A stretch of DNA of 17,481 bases from contig UQHZ01000033.1 in the NCBI GenBank assembly GCA_900541055.1, forward strand, positions 1-17,481, in the 5' to 3' direction. The notes below the pieces were generated by a model. It was given only the letters and a program-made list of their open reading frames with translations, did not search any database and had not been told where the DNA came from. Shown here one piece after another: positions 1 to 7,837 of this stretch. The position numbers and the translations under genes are program-made. The DNA comes from an uncultured Collinsella sp. Its GTDB lineage: Bacteria > Actinomycetota > Coriobacteriia > Coriobacteriales > Coriobacteriaceae. Position 1 is the stretch's first letter, and every line of letters starts with the position of its first letter.

Positions 1-132
1 CATGACCAGAAGGTCTATGCCTTGCCTTTTTCATGCCAACTTGTTCGCTCTGGACATCGCTCGCTGACGTTTGCCCAACCTGCGGGGTCTTAACAATTCT
101 GTCCAGCTGTTGGCATTGCGGCATTTGCCCAA
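1..132. other. Contig start, no gene recognised
   Basis: I see no convincing coding region, RNA gene or promoter here. The stretch lies beyond the 3' end of the M18 aminopeptidase gene and runs directly into the first copy of the dispersed hairpin repeat. It could include the end of a gene cut off by the contig edge, but no frame gives a recognisable protein. Confidence 0.5.
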
Positions 133-170
133 ATAAAACCTGCCAAAGTAAACCTGTCCCTTTTTGGCAG
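133..170 (+). repeat. Dispersed hairpin repeat, copy 1
   Basis: This is a roughly 38-bp sequence found three times in the window. It consists of a left arm CCTGCCAAA, a conserved loop core AAACCTGTCCC, and a right arm TTTTTGGCAG that can pair back on the left arm. This copy ends 3 bp from the stop codon of the minus-strand aminopeptidase gene, so it could act in that gene's 3' end, but it lacks a clear U-tract after the stem. The function is not known to me. Confidence 0.75.
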
Positions 171-173
171 ATT

Positions 174-1559
174 TTAGAGTTCCACGCTTTCGGCTCCGTT
201 GATGGTTAGGTTGCGCTCGTAGAAGGCGGTGAGGGCGCGGATGGCGTACATCACGTCACGCACGCCGCCGGTCTCGTAGCTCGAGTGCATGGCAAGCTGC
301 GGCAGGCCCACGTCTACGGCATGCATGCTCACCTGCATATTGGACAGATTGCCCAGGGTGGAGCCGCCCGCCATATCGCTCTTGTTGGCGAAGGCCTGCG
401 TGGGTACGTCGGCGTCATCGCAAATAGCCTGGAACACCGCGCGGCTAAAGGCGTCGGTGCAGTAGTGCTGGTTGGCGGCTTCCTTGATGACGATGCCGCC
501 GTTGAGCACTACCTGGTTGCGGGCGTCGCACTTCTCGGCGTGGTTGGGGTGCACGGCATGCGCGTTGTCGCAGCTCACGAGCATCGATGCGGCAAGGGCG
601 CGATGATACGACTCGTCGTCAAAGCCCAGCGATCCGTTGATGCGGCGCAGCGCATCGGCCAAGAAGGTCGACATAGCGCCCTGCTTGGTCTCGGAGCCAA
701 CCTCCTCGTTATCAAAGCAGCAGAAGACCGAAACGTCGTGCGCGTTCTCGGCACCCAAAAATGCCTGCAGCGAGGTATAGGCGCAGGCCAGGTCGTCGAG
801 CTTGGGCGTCGAGATAAACTCGTCGGCCCAGCCCCAAATGCGCGCATCCTGACGATTGACCAGGAACAGATCGCGACCCAGAATCTGCTCGGGCTCAACG
901 TCCAACTCGTCGGCGATCAGAGCATCAAAGTCGCCCTGCTTAAGCTCGCCGGCGCTGATGAGCGGGCACAGGTCGACGGCTCGGTTGGGAGCAAAGCTCT
1001 CGTTAACGCCACGGTTCATGTGGATGGCAAGGCTCGGGATGATGGCGACTTCGCGCTCGGTAGCGAGCAAACGACTCTCGATACGGTCGCCCTCGCGTAC
1101 CAGCACGCGGCCCGCGAGTGCCAGCGGACGGTCGAACCAGGTGTAGTCGATCATGCCGCCGTAGGCCTCGGTGTTCAGGCGCAGCGTCTCGCCCGCGCCG
1201 TCGAGCTCGGGCACGGCCTTAACCTTAAACGTCGGCGAGTCGCTGTGCGACGCCGTCAGCTGAAAATGGTAGTCGCCGGCAACGCCGTCCTCGCCCCACG
1301 TCGCGGCCAGGTCCTCGCCCACCTTAAAGGCAACAACGCTCGAGGTGTTGCGCTGCGTGTAATAACGCCCGCCCGGCTCGATGTCCCACGCCGCATTCTC
1401 GGGCAGGTAGGTAAAGCCCGCCTCGTCGAGCTCGGCCATAATGGTCGCCGCCGTATGAAACATGCTGGGGCATGCCTCGATAAAGTCGATAAGGTCGTTG
1501 GCGGCCTCGATATCGTCGGCCGTCACGTGCGCGCGCTCGGGCGTTTCCTGATCCGTCAT
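174..1559 (-). CDS. M18 family aminopeptidase (aspartyl aminopeptidase type)
   Basis: This is a cytoplasmic di-zinc exopeptidase that removes N-terminal residues, typically acidic ones, in peptide turnover. The 461-residue product has the M18 landmarks in order: HSDSP (H105), LDDLACAY (D255), the catalytic pair in DNEEVGSE (E285/E286), SCDNAHA (D331) and the C-terminal AMHSSYETGG (H425). These are the expected metal ligands and base, so the enzyme should be active. The length is normal for the family. The frame is open for 37 more codons upstream, but the start at 1559 is preferred because AAGGGGAG lies just before it, while the upstream extension looks non-coding. The gene is divergent from the amidohydrolase gene at 1721 and ends against hairpin-repeat copy 1. 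Family assignment is firm. Substrate preference is inferred from the family. Confidence 0.95.
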   Translation of the reverse strand: MTDQETPERAHVTADDIEAANDLIDFIEACPSMFHTAATIMAELDEAGFTYLPENAAWDIEPGGRYYTQRNTSSVVAFKVGEDLAATWGEDGVAGDYHFQLTASHSDSPTFKVKAVPELDGAGETLRLNTEAYGGMIDYTWFDRPLALAGRVLVREGDRIESRLLATEREVAIIPSLAIHMNRGVNESFAPNRAVDLCPLISAGELKQGDFDALIADELDVEPEQILGRDLFLVNRQDARIWGWADEFISTPKLDDLACAYTSLQAFLGAENAHDVSVFCCFDNEEVGSETKQGAMSTFLADALRRINGSLGFDDESYHRALAASMLVSCDNAHAVHPNHAEKCDARNQVVLNGGIVIKEAANQHYCTDAFSRAVFQAICDDADVPTQAFANKSDMAGGSTLGNLSNMQVSMHAVDVGLPQLAMHSSYETGGVRDVMYAIRALTAFYERNLTINGAESVEL

Positions 1560-1720
1560 GCTCTCCCCTTTCGCTGGGTTGATGGTCCCCTCCAGCATAC
1601 CCCGCCACGCCAGCGCCGCACTCTTCATTCCGTGCTTAATTCCGCACCGCTCACCAAGTTGAGCCATCATGCCCGCGCCCCTTTTGCGACAATTACGCTA
1701 ACAGGACGAGAGGAGCCGTC

Positions 1721-2806
1721 ATGAAGCCACGTAACATTGCCATCGCCTGCGGTGTCGCGGGAGTCGCCGTCGGCCTTGCCGCTGCCACCGGTATCGTTTA
1801 TCACAAGCAAATCAAGTCCGCCGCGTCGCTCAAACGCTTGACCGGCTACGCGGATAGCTATGACCTGTACGCAATCGACATCGCCTACGACTACGATCTT
1901 GATCGCATCATCGCCGCTGGCGTGCGCGACGACCAGGCCTACATCGATGCCGTGGTGGCGCAGGTGCTGCCCGGTGTGCCGGTACATGTCCAGGCGCCCC
2001 AGTTTGCCTGCAGCGCTTTTGTCGCCGTAGATGCCGAAGGCCGCGTGCGCACCGGTCGCAATTACGACTTTAAAGACGACACCTCGGCGCTGCTGGTGCG
2101 CAATCACCCACGCGGCGGCTATGCCTCCATCGGCTTTGCCGCCCTCAATAACCTGGGCGATAACACTCCGCTTGACTCCGTCACCGGACGCGCCGCGGCG
2201 TTGATGGGCCCGTTTGCCCAGCTCGACGGTGTTAACGAATGCGGCGTGTCCATTGCCGTACTCACCCTGGATTCCAAGCCCTGTGACCAGGACACGCAAC
2301 GCCCCGTCATCAACACTTCGCTCGCCATCCGTCTGGTGCTCGACCGCGCGGCTACCACGCAAGAGGCCGTCGACCTGCTTTCCGCCTACGACATGCACGC
2401 CATGGCAGGACGCGATTACCACTTCTTTATCAACGACGCCGCCGGTGACGCGCGCGTAGTAGAGTGGGACCCGCGCGATCCGGACCGCGCTTTCAAAGCG
2501 ACCCCTGTTCGCCAGGTCACGAACTTCTACGCCTGCTATGGCGACGAAGTGCTGCCCAACCAAAAGAATGGCGAGCTGGGCCATGGTAAAGAGCGCGCCG
2601 TCGCAATCGCCGATGTCCTCGACGCCCATGCCGGCGCCCAGGACGAAACGATTGCCTGGGAAGCCCTGCGTGCCGCAGCGCAAGAGCCCAATCCGGAAGA
2701 TATCACCAGCAACACGCAATGGTCGGTCGTCTTTGACAATACCGAGCCCGCTGCCGCCATCACGCTGCGCCGCCACTGGGGCGACGTCGACGCCTTCGCA
2801 CTGTAA
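1721..2806 (+). CDS. Membrane-anchored linear amide C-N hydrolase (Ntn / choloylglycine hydrolase-like)
   Basis: The 361-residue protein starts with a short basic segment and a hydrophobic, Ala/Gly/Val-rich helix (about residues 7-26), read as a signal anchor or uncleaved signal peptide. The catalytic domain has hallmarks of the N-terminal-nucleophile amidase fold of choloylglycine hydrolases and C45 acyltransferase-like peptidases: a candidate nucleophile C97 in FACSAF, TGRNYDF (R113, D116), ALNNLGD, the VNECGVS loop (N173-S178), and a C-terminal core DYHFFINDAAG. In classical members the nucleophile cysteine becomes N-terminal. Here it is about 97 residues in, so either a propeptide is removed or the family variant works differently. 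The start is supported by GAGGAG about 6 bp upstream. Bile-salt or N-acyl amide hydrolysis is possible in a gut organism, but the substrate cannot be read from sequence. Confidence 0.8.
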   Translation: MKPRNIAIACGVAGVAVGLAAATGIVYHKQIKSAASLKRLTGYADSYDLYAIDIAYDYDLDRIIAAGVRDDQAYIDAVVAQVLPGVPVHVQAPQFACSAFVAVDAEGRVRTGRNYDFKDDTSALLVRNHPRGGYASIGFAALNNLGDNTPLDSVTGRAAALMGPFAQLDGVNECGVSIAVLTLDSKPCDQDTQRPVINTSLAIRLVLDRAATTQEAVDLLSAYDMHAMAGRDYHFFINDAAGDARVVEWDPRDPDRAFKATPVRQVTNFYACYGDEVLPNQKNGELGHGKERAVAIADVLDAHAGAQDETIAWEALRAAAQEPNPEDITSNTQWSVVFDNTEPAAAITLRRHWGDVDAFAL

Positions 2807-2874
2807 GGAGCCAGGCCCGTCGACCTTACGTTCCCTGACGTTGCTTACATTTCCATACGCTTGAGCTAACACGT

Positions 2875-2907
2875 TTTACCCCCGTATCAACAGTGTGCGG
2901 GGGTAAA
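2875..2907. promoter_or_regulatory. Perfect 10-bp inverted repeat upstream of pfk
   Basis: TTTACCCCCG (2875-2884) is exactly mirrored by CGGGGGTAAA (2898-2907) across a 13-bp loop. It sits 68 bp after the upstream stop codon and 38 bp before the phosphofructokinase ATG. No T-run follows, which argues against a plain intrinsic terminator for the upstream gene. A TATAAC hexamer at 2921-2926 would place the right arm in the -35 region of a pfk promoter, so an operator for a dimeric regulator is a reasonable reading. A hairpin in the transcript is the alternative. Confidence 0.6.
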
Positions 2908-2945
2908 CTTATGCGCATGTTATAACTTGCCCGGAAGGATTCATC

Positions 2946-4025
2946 ATGCTCAGGATCGGTCTTCTTACCAGTGGCGGCGACTGCCAGGCGCTCAACGCCA
3001 CCATGCGCGGCATCGTCAAAACGCTTATGACCAATAGCGAAGAACCTATCGAGATCTATGGTTTTGAGGACGGCTACCAGGGCCTTATCTACAGCAGATT
3101 CCGTGTCATGACGCCCGCCGATTTTAGCGGCATCCTCACCCGCGGCGGCACCATCCTGGGCACGAGCCGCACACCGTTCAAGCGTCTGGACATTCCCGAG
3201 GCTGACGGCGTCGAGAAGGTGCCGGCGATGGTCCACACCTATCATAAGCTGCAGCTCGACTGCCTGTTTATGCTGGGCGGTAACGGCTCCACCAAGACCG
3301 CCAACCGCCTGCGCGAAGAGGGCCTAAACGTTATCGCCCTGCCCAAGACCATCGATAACGACACATGGGGCACCGAGCTGACGTTTGGCTTTACGAGCGC
3401 CATCGACGTCGCCACCAAGTGCATCGACGACATCCACACCACCGCTTCGAGCCACGGCCGCGTGTTCGTTATCGAGATCATGGGCCACAAGGTTGGCTGG
3501 ATCCCGCTGTATGCCGGCGTCGCGGGCGGCGCGGATGTCATCTTGATTCCCGAGATTCCCTACGACATGGATAACGTCATCAAGACCATCGAGCATCGCA
3601 TGGAGACCGGCAGCCGCTTTACCATCGTGGCCGTCGCCGAGGGTGCTATCTCCAAGGAGGACGCGGCGCTGTCCAAGAAGGAGTACAAGAAGAAGCTCGC
3701 CGAGCGTACGAGTCCGTCGATCGTCTACGACATCGCCAAGGAGATCGAGGCCAAGACCGGTCGCGAGACCCGCGTCGCCATCCCCGGCCACACGCAGCGC
3801 GGCGGTCAGCCCGACGCCCAGGACCGCATCTTTGCGACCCAGTGCGGCGTCGAGGCAGCGCTCGGCTGTCTGCGCGGCGAGTTTGGCTACATGATTGCCC
3901 TGCGCGACGGCAAGATGTGCCACATGCCGCTCGAGGAGGTCGCCGGCAAGCTCAAGTATGTCGACCCCCAGAGCGATCTGGTACGCGAAGCCAAGGCGTT
4001 GGGCATCAGCTTCGGCGACGAATAG
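2946..4025 (+). CDS. pfkA: 6-phosphofructokinase (PfkA family)
   Basis: This cytoplasmic glycolytic enzyme phosphorylates fructose 6-phosphate to fructose 1,6-bisphosphate. The 359-residue product has the PFK signature elements: LTSGGDCQALNA (7-18), GTSRTPFK (72-79), GGNGSTKTA (111-119), PKTIDNDTWG (133-142, catalytic D137), the MGHKVGW region (179-185), AEGA (E233) and HTQRGGQPDAQDR (282-294). Three sites are unusual. The usual P-G of the GGDxPG loop is Q14-A15. The Mg-binding Asp of GGDGS is N113. The phosphoryl-donor pair is G114/K134: glycine at the first site is ATP-like, and lysine in PKTIDND is seen in PPi-dependent and mixed-class enzymes. The phosphoryl donor is therefore uncertain. 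A good Shine-Dalgarno (GGAAGGA) precedes the ATG. The stop codon is part of the large palindrome that follows. Confidence 0.95.
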   Translation: MLRIGLLTSGGDCQALNATMRGIVKTLMTNSEEPIEIYGFEDGYQGLIYSRFRVMTPADFSGILTRGGTILGTSRTPFKRLDIPEADGVEKVPAMVHTYHKLQLDCLFMLGGNGSTKTANRLREEGLNVIALPKTIDNDTWGTELTFGFTSAIDVATKCIDDIHTTASSHGRVFVIEIMGHKVGWIPLYAGVAGGADVILIPEIPYDMDNVIKTIEHRMETGSRFTIVAVAEGAISKEDAALSKKEYKKKLAERTSPSIVYDIAKEIEAKTGRETRVAIPGHTQRGGQPDAQDRIFATQCGVEAALGCLRGEFGYMIALRDGKMCHMPLEEVAGKLKYVDPQSDLVREAKALGISFGDE

Positions 4026-4197
4026 CCTCGGCCGAAACTGCTCTCATCGGAGGCCCCAGGGCTTACCTCCCAAATCGTCCTCGGACATGTCAGGACCCCG
4101 CCGTGCGCTTCGCGCGGCGGGGTCCTTCCGTCCTGCGGAAAGATTTGGGAGGTAAGCCCTGGGGCCTCCTGCGGTAACTAGGGAGGCCGAGGCTATT
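4021..4197. repeat. 177-bp nested palindrome overlapping the pfk stop codon
   Basis: Three nested perfect inverted repeats share one centre. The outer arms are 13 bp (4021-4033 with 4185-4197), the middle arms 28 bp (4049-4076 with 4142-4169), and the inner arms 12 bp (4092-4103 with 4115-4126). The outer and middle stems are separated by 15 unpaired bases on each side. The left outer arm contains the TAG stop of pfk. The inner hairpin is very G+C-rich but is followed by CCTTCCGTCC, not a T-run, so it is only a weak candidate intrinsic terminator. The whole element would fold as one long RNA hairpin in a pfk read-through transcript, or extrude as a cruciform. Confidence 0.9.
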
Positions 4198-4229
4198 TGT
4201 CTTCTTGCTGCGGGTGCCTGGTCTGAAAT

Positions 4230-4300
4230 TAAGTTGCGGTGAAATAGTTCCTGCTTAGCCCGCAAATGGCTGAATCTAAGAACTATTCCACCGCAACTTA
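4230..4300. repeat. Inverted repeat with 21-bp arms
   Basis: The left arm 4230-4250 (starting TAAGTTGCGG) pairs with the right arm 4280-4300 (ending CCGCAACTTA) with one mismatch in 21, across a 29-bp loop. It begins 33 bp after the preceding nested palindrome. No T-tract follows and no protein is encoded, so it is annotated only as a palindromic intergenic repeat. Confidence 0.85.
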
Positions 4301-4364
4301 CGAATGATCGGAGCGGCTACAGCACAAGCGTCGGCGTTCGTTTGATGGTCCGCCACGAAAAGGA

Positions 4365-4499
4365 GCCATCTACTACGTTTAACTCGATGGGGCCAACCAT
4401 GACCGCCTTTTTCGAAAATCGACAGGCCTTCTACCTTCGGTTTTATTTTTCGTTTTCCCGGTATGGTTGAGGGTATCCAATTAAACGTAGTAGATAGGC
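4365..4499. repeat. Inverted repeat with 18-bp arms and an inner stem
   Basis: The outer arms are 4365-4382 and 4481-4499 (core ATCTACTACGTTTAA), perfectly complementary apart from one bulged base. An inner 7-bp stem joins CAACCAT (4394-4400) to ATGGTTG (4463-4469). The roughly 60-bp loop is A/T-rich. With the two preceding elements it fills most of the gene-free stretch between pfk and the small gene at 4630. Nothing else recognisable lies in 4198-4629. Confidence 0.8.
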
Positions 4500-4629
4500 C
4501 CGTTTTGTGGCATACAACCCATTCAAGCCCAATCTCGAAGGCTAAAGAGCGCCTCTCATCCACGCCTGAGAGCGAAAAGCAAATAGAATAAAAGGCAAAT
4601 GAAAAGCCCGTTTGACGAGCGGAGGACAT

Positions 4630-4950
4630 ATGCGCGACGTAGCCGAAAGCGACTGGAAACTGTTTAAGAAAACGCTTCCTCAATGGCAAGAACGTTATAT
4701 GGAAAAGCTCATCGGCCAGTACGTTGAGATACTGAATGGCGACAGCGAAGCGTCCAGTAGATTTTGGGCACTAGAAGAGAGCCTCAATAGAGACAAGCTG
4801 TCCTCAGGCGTAATTGCAAACGACATTCGCCGCAGCACAATGCACCGCGAGATAGCCAATTTGCTTATCGACAGTGTGATCACCCTTGACGACCTTGACG
4901 GTTTTACCGAGGACATTAAGAGCTATGCGCAACACTGGATTGGCCAGTAA
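4630..4950 (+). CDS. Small uncharacterised protein (106 aa)
   Basis: I do not recognise a named function. The product begins MRDVAESDWKLFKK, is rich in charged and aromatic residues, has no membrane segment or signal peptide, and is probably an all-helical cytoplasmic protein. It resembles in style a group of short proteins from gut Gram-positives that share an xESDWKxF start, but this is from memory and carries no functional meaning. The ATG at 4630 is chosen over the TTG at 4612 because GGAGG sits 4 bp before it, inside the longer version. The gene stands alone. A palindrome cluster lies upstream and a strong G+C-rich hairpin lies 33 bp downstream. Its base composition is lower in G+C than the flanking genes. 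Confidence 0.75.
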   Translation: MRDVAESDWKLFKKTLPQWQERYMEKLIGQYVEILNGDSEASSRFWALEESLNRDKLSSGVIANDIRRSTMHREIANLLIDSVITLDDLDGFTEDIKSYAQHWIGQ

Positions 4951-4983
4951 GAGCACCGAACGACAAACATCCCCAGCAAAACG

Positions 4984-5025
4984 GGGCAAACGCCGGGCCA
5001 CCTATAGGCTGCCCGGCGTTTGCCC
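4984..5025. terminator. 15-bp perfect hairpin between convergent genes
   Basis: GGGCAAACGCCGGGC (4984-4998) is exactly complementary to GCCCGGCGTTTGCCC (5011-5025) with a 12-base loop. It lies between the convergent small gene and the permease gene, where a two-way terminator is expected. No T-run follows on either strand, so it may need Rho or act as an RNA-end stabiliser. The dispersed hairpin repeat copy 2 begins 2 bp further on. Confidence 0.65.
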
Positions 5026-5027
5026 AG

Positions 5028-5066
5028 ATAAAACCTGTCAAAATAAACCTGTCCCTTTTTGGCAGG
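5028..5066 (+). repeat. Dispersed hairpin repeat, copy 2
   Basis: This is the same element as at 133-170, with arms CCTGTCAAAA and TTTTTGGCAGG around the conserved AAACCTGTCCC core. As with copy 1, it lies directly against the stop codon of a minus-strand gene (the permease, stop 5067-5069). The right arm is preceded by five T residues. Confidence 0.8.
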
Positions 5067-7832
5067 TTACTCGGCGCTTTTGAGGGCGCCGACCATGTCG
5101 ATCTTGTTGAGGGTACGATTGGTGGCGAGGTTGACGATAAACGTAAAGCCAAAGGAAAGCACCACGGCGAGCACGTAGCTTAGCGGCTCGACCTCGACGT
5201 CAAAGTACAGCGACGGCATCTGCAAAATGTAGGTAAAGCTCTTGGCCAGCAAGCCACCTAGCGGCACGCCCAGCGCAGCGCCGATTGCCGTGAGGATCAA
5301 CGTCTCCTTGTTGACGTAGTGGTGTACCTCGCCACGGCGGAAGCCCAGCACCTTGATGGTCGCCAGCTCGCGCTCGCGCTCCGAAATGTTGGTGTTGGAC
5401 AGCGTAAACACCACCACAAACGACAGGCACGCCGCCATAAAGGTCACGAGCACCACGACGGAATTGATGATAGTGAAGTTCGCCTCAAAGTTCTCCCAAT
5501 GCTCGGCCGTGCTCGAAATCGAAAGCCAGCCGTCACTCTTAAGCTTCTTGCTAAGCGCAATCTGGTCGGCCGACGAGCCCTTAAGCAGCACAAAGATGCC
5601 GTTGAGGCGTGCGCTTCGACCGAACGCGCGCTCATAGGTGCTCTGCGTCATGTAAAGCGTGTTGCCCAGATAGTTAAGCGAAATGTCGCTGACTTTGACC
5701 TTGGCGACGTTGAGCGACGAATCTTGGACCTGCGCCGTGTCGCCCGGCTGAATCCCGAGAACCAGCTGTGAACTCTTGCTCAGATACACGTCTCCGTCAC
5801 GCAAAGACAGCGGCTCTTTGGACTCATCCTCGAGACGCACGTAGTCGTCCAGGTCGTTCGTGCGGTCATCGGGCACCACGATCAGCTGCACGGTCTCGCT
5901 CTTTCCGCCAAATGTAAAGGTGACGTTGTCGGTCATGATTGGCAGCGTCGAAGACACCGTCACGTTAGAATCCTTGGCCGCGCTGCGCTCATCCAATGCC
6001 GCGCACGTCTGCGAAAAATCGTCGGGATTGGCAACCGCCAGCAAGTCATAGCGCGTGATATGCCCATACTGCTTGGGCGAAAGCGCGACCGACGTGTCGC
6101 GAATACCCATACCGCAGATCACAAGCGCGGTGCAACCCGCGATACCGAAGATGGTCATAAAGGCGCGCTTTTTGTAGCGGAACAGATTACGCGCTGCCAC
6201 CTTGTTCAAAAAGCCCATGCGGTGCCAGATAAAGCCGATGCGCTCGAGCAAGATACGCGAGCCGGCGCGCGGAGCCTTGGGGCGCATGAGCGAGGCTGGG
6301 GTCTCGGCCATCTCGTGGCGGCAGGCGATAATCGTGGCGCCCACCACGCCCACGGCAAACAGCGCCACCGAGACGATTGAGGACACGATGTCGTACGAAA
6401 GCAGCATCTGGGGCAGTGAGTACATGTCGTCGAACACCGTAAACAGGAACAGCGGCAGCCCCACAAAGCCGATGATGTTGCCAAGCACGCCGCCGATCAG
6501 ACAAGCCCACAGCGCATAGTCCACGTATTTGGACAGGATGCGCCCGCGCGAATAACCGAGCGCCTTATACAGGCCGATGAGCGTACGCTCCTCCTCAACC
6601 ATACGCGTGGCGGTGGTGAGGCTGATGAGCACGGCGACGATAAAGAAGATAAACGGGAACACCGTGGCGATGGCCTCGATTGAGGAACTATCGCTCTCGA
6701 CGCTCGAGTAGCTTGCGATGTTACCGCGGTCCTGGATGTACCAAGTGCATTCGCCCAGGTCAGAGAGCTCGGCGCGGGCATCGGCAAACTGCTGGTCGGC
6801 GACGGCACGGCGCTGGTCCAGGTCGGCTTGCGCCTGTGCACGCTCGTCGCTGCCCTCGGCCATGCGGTTGATGTTGTCCTGCTCGATTCCAAAGAGCATG
6901 GCGGCCTGGCGCTCGGCCGCATCCAAGCTTGCCGGCGTGTCGACCGTCAGCTCCTGAGCGCGCGCCTTCTCACGTTCCTCGCGGATCTTCTCGATATTGC
7001 CCTTGACCTCATTGATCTTTGCCGTGTAGGCATCCGAATAGGAGTTGAGGCTCTTGGCTCCCTCGACGATCACGTGGACTGCGGAATAGGAAGAAGATGT
7101 CGCGGCATCCTCGCTCACATAGAACTTATAGTCCGCAGCCGAAGCAGCGCGAAAGGCGTTGACTGTCGAGTCGGAGCTCACGTCGGTGGGATCGAGAACC
7201 TCGGCCGTGATGGTGTAATCGCCCGCGGCAAACTGGTCCTTGGCGCTTTGGTTCGACGAGCTCGCGTCATTGGCGGCAAAACTCACGGTATCGCCGAGCC
7301 TTTTGCCCGAAGCCTTCAGGAACTTCGAAGTCACCGCGACCTCATCGGCGCTCTCGGGCAAATCGCCGTTCACCAGCACCGGCTGATCGATGTTCTCCTT
7401 GGAAAGGCTCTGCACGACCACGCGCTCGCGCGCTGTACCCACGGCGGTGTAGGCGGTCTCGGTGTAGATGCCCTCGGCCGTCTCGACGCCGTCGACCTCT
7501 TGGATAACCGCAAGATCGTCGCGCGTAAGGCCATAGGTCGACTGCACGTTAATGTCATAGACATTCTGCTGGTCAAAGTAGGCATCGACCGAATCGCGCA
7601 GATCCTCACAACCCGCCTTGAGGCCGCACATCACGCTCACGCCGAGCGCGGTGATCACGACGATAGACAAGAAGCGTTTGAGGCTGCCGCGGATTGTGCG
7701 ATAGATGCCACGGCGAAACACCGTCGGCACCATATCGTTTGAGCTTTGGGCAGTGCGGTAGGTCGTAAAATCCTGCTCGCGCTCCGCGTTCTGCGCGTCG
7801 CGGCGCTGGCTGTTTTGGCGATCTTGGTCCAT
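5067..7832 (-). CDS. ABC transporter permease, FtsX-like
   Basis: This membrane subunit works with the ATPase encoded just upstream. The 921-residue protein has one N-terminal membrane helix (about 53-72) and a large extracytoplasmic domain ending in a charged probable coiled coil (about 270-355). Membrane segments follow near 388-408, 438-460 and 485-505. A second half repeats the plan: a helix at 558-578, an extracytoplasmic domain, and helices near 788-810, 843-865 and 885-905. Two cytoplasmic coupling motifs, ERTLIGLYKALGYSRGRI and ERELATIKVLGFRRGEV, mark the duplicated FtsX domains. This architecture fits mechanotransmission or lipid/peptide export systems rather than solute uptake. The ATG at 7832 is used; a GTG at 7844 would overlap the ATPase stop codon and add four residues. 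The substrate is unknown. Confidence 0.93.
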   Translation of the reverse strand: MDQDRQNSQRRDAQNAEREQDFTTYRTAQSSNDMVPTVFRRGIYRTIRGSLKRFLSIVVITALGVSVMCGLKAGCEDLRDSVDAYFDQQNVYDINVQSTYGLTRDDLAVIQEVDGVETAEGIYTETAYTAVGTARERVVVQSLSKENIDQPVLVNGDLPESADEVAVTSKFLKASGKRLGDTVSFAANDASSSNQSAKDQFAAGDYTITAEVLDPTDVSSDSTVNAFRAASAADYKFYVSEDAATSSSYSAVHVIVEGAKSLNSYSDAYTAKINEVKGNIEKIREEREKARAQELTVDTPASLDAAERQAAMLFGIEQDNINRMAEGSDERAQAQADLDQRRAVADQQFADARAELSDLGECTWYIQDRGNIASYSSVESDSSSIEAIATVFPFIFFIVAVLISLTTATRMVEEERTLIGLYKALGYSRGRILSKYVDYALWACLIGGVLGNIIGFVGLPLFLFTVFDDMYSLPQMLLSYDIVSSIVSVALFAVGVVGATIIACRHEMAETPASLMRPKAPRAGSRILLERIGFIWHRMGFLNKVAARNLFRYKKRAFMTIFGIAGCTALVICGMGIRDTSVALSPKQYGHITRYDLLAVANPDDFSQTCAALDERSAAKDSNVTVSSTLPIMTDNVTFTFGGKSETVQLIVVPDDRTNDLDDYVRLEDESKEPLSLRDGDVYLSKSSQLVLGIQPGDTAQVQDSSLNVAKVKVSDISLNYLGNTLYMTQSTYERAFGRSARLNGIFVLLKGSSADQIALSKKLKSDGWLSISSTAEHWENFEANFTIINSVVVLVTFMAACLSFVVVFTLSNTNISERERELATIKVLGFRRGEVHHYVNKETLILTAIGAALGVPLGGLLAKSFTYILQMPSLYFDVEVEPLSYVLAVVLSFGFTFIVNLATNRTLNKIDMVGALKSAE

Positions 7833-7837
7833 GGGCG

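Noticed and set aside
285..1724. A 479-codon frame antisense to the aminopeptidase
   Set aside because: It is a high-G+C shadow frame with no recognisable domain; the minus strand encodes an intact M18 enzyme.
1667..2872. A 401-codon minus-strand frame opposite the amidohydrolase gene
   Set aside because: It shows low-complexity Val/Gly-rich composition typical of antisense frames, while the plus strand has conserved Ntn-hydrolase motifs.
4276..4689. A 137-codon minus-strand frame over the palindromes
   Set aside because: It spans inverted repeats and overlaps the start of the better-supported plus-strand gene; no domain is recognisable.
6828..7742. A 304-codon plus-strand frame inside the permease gene
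   Set aside because: It is antisense to a well-supported FtsX-like protein and has no known features.
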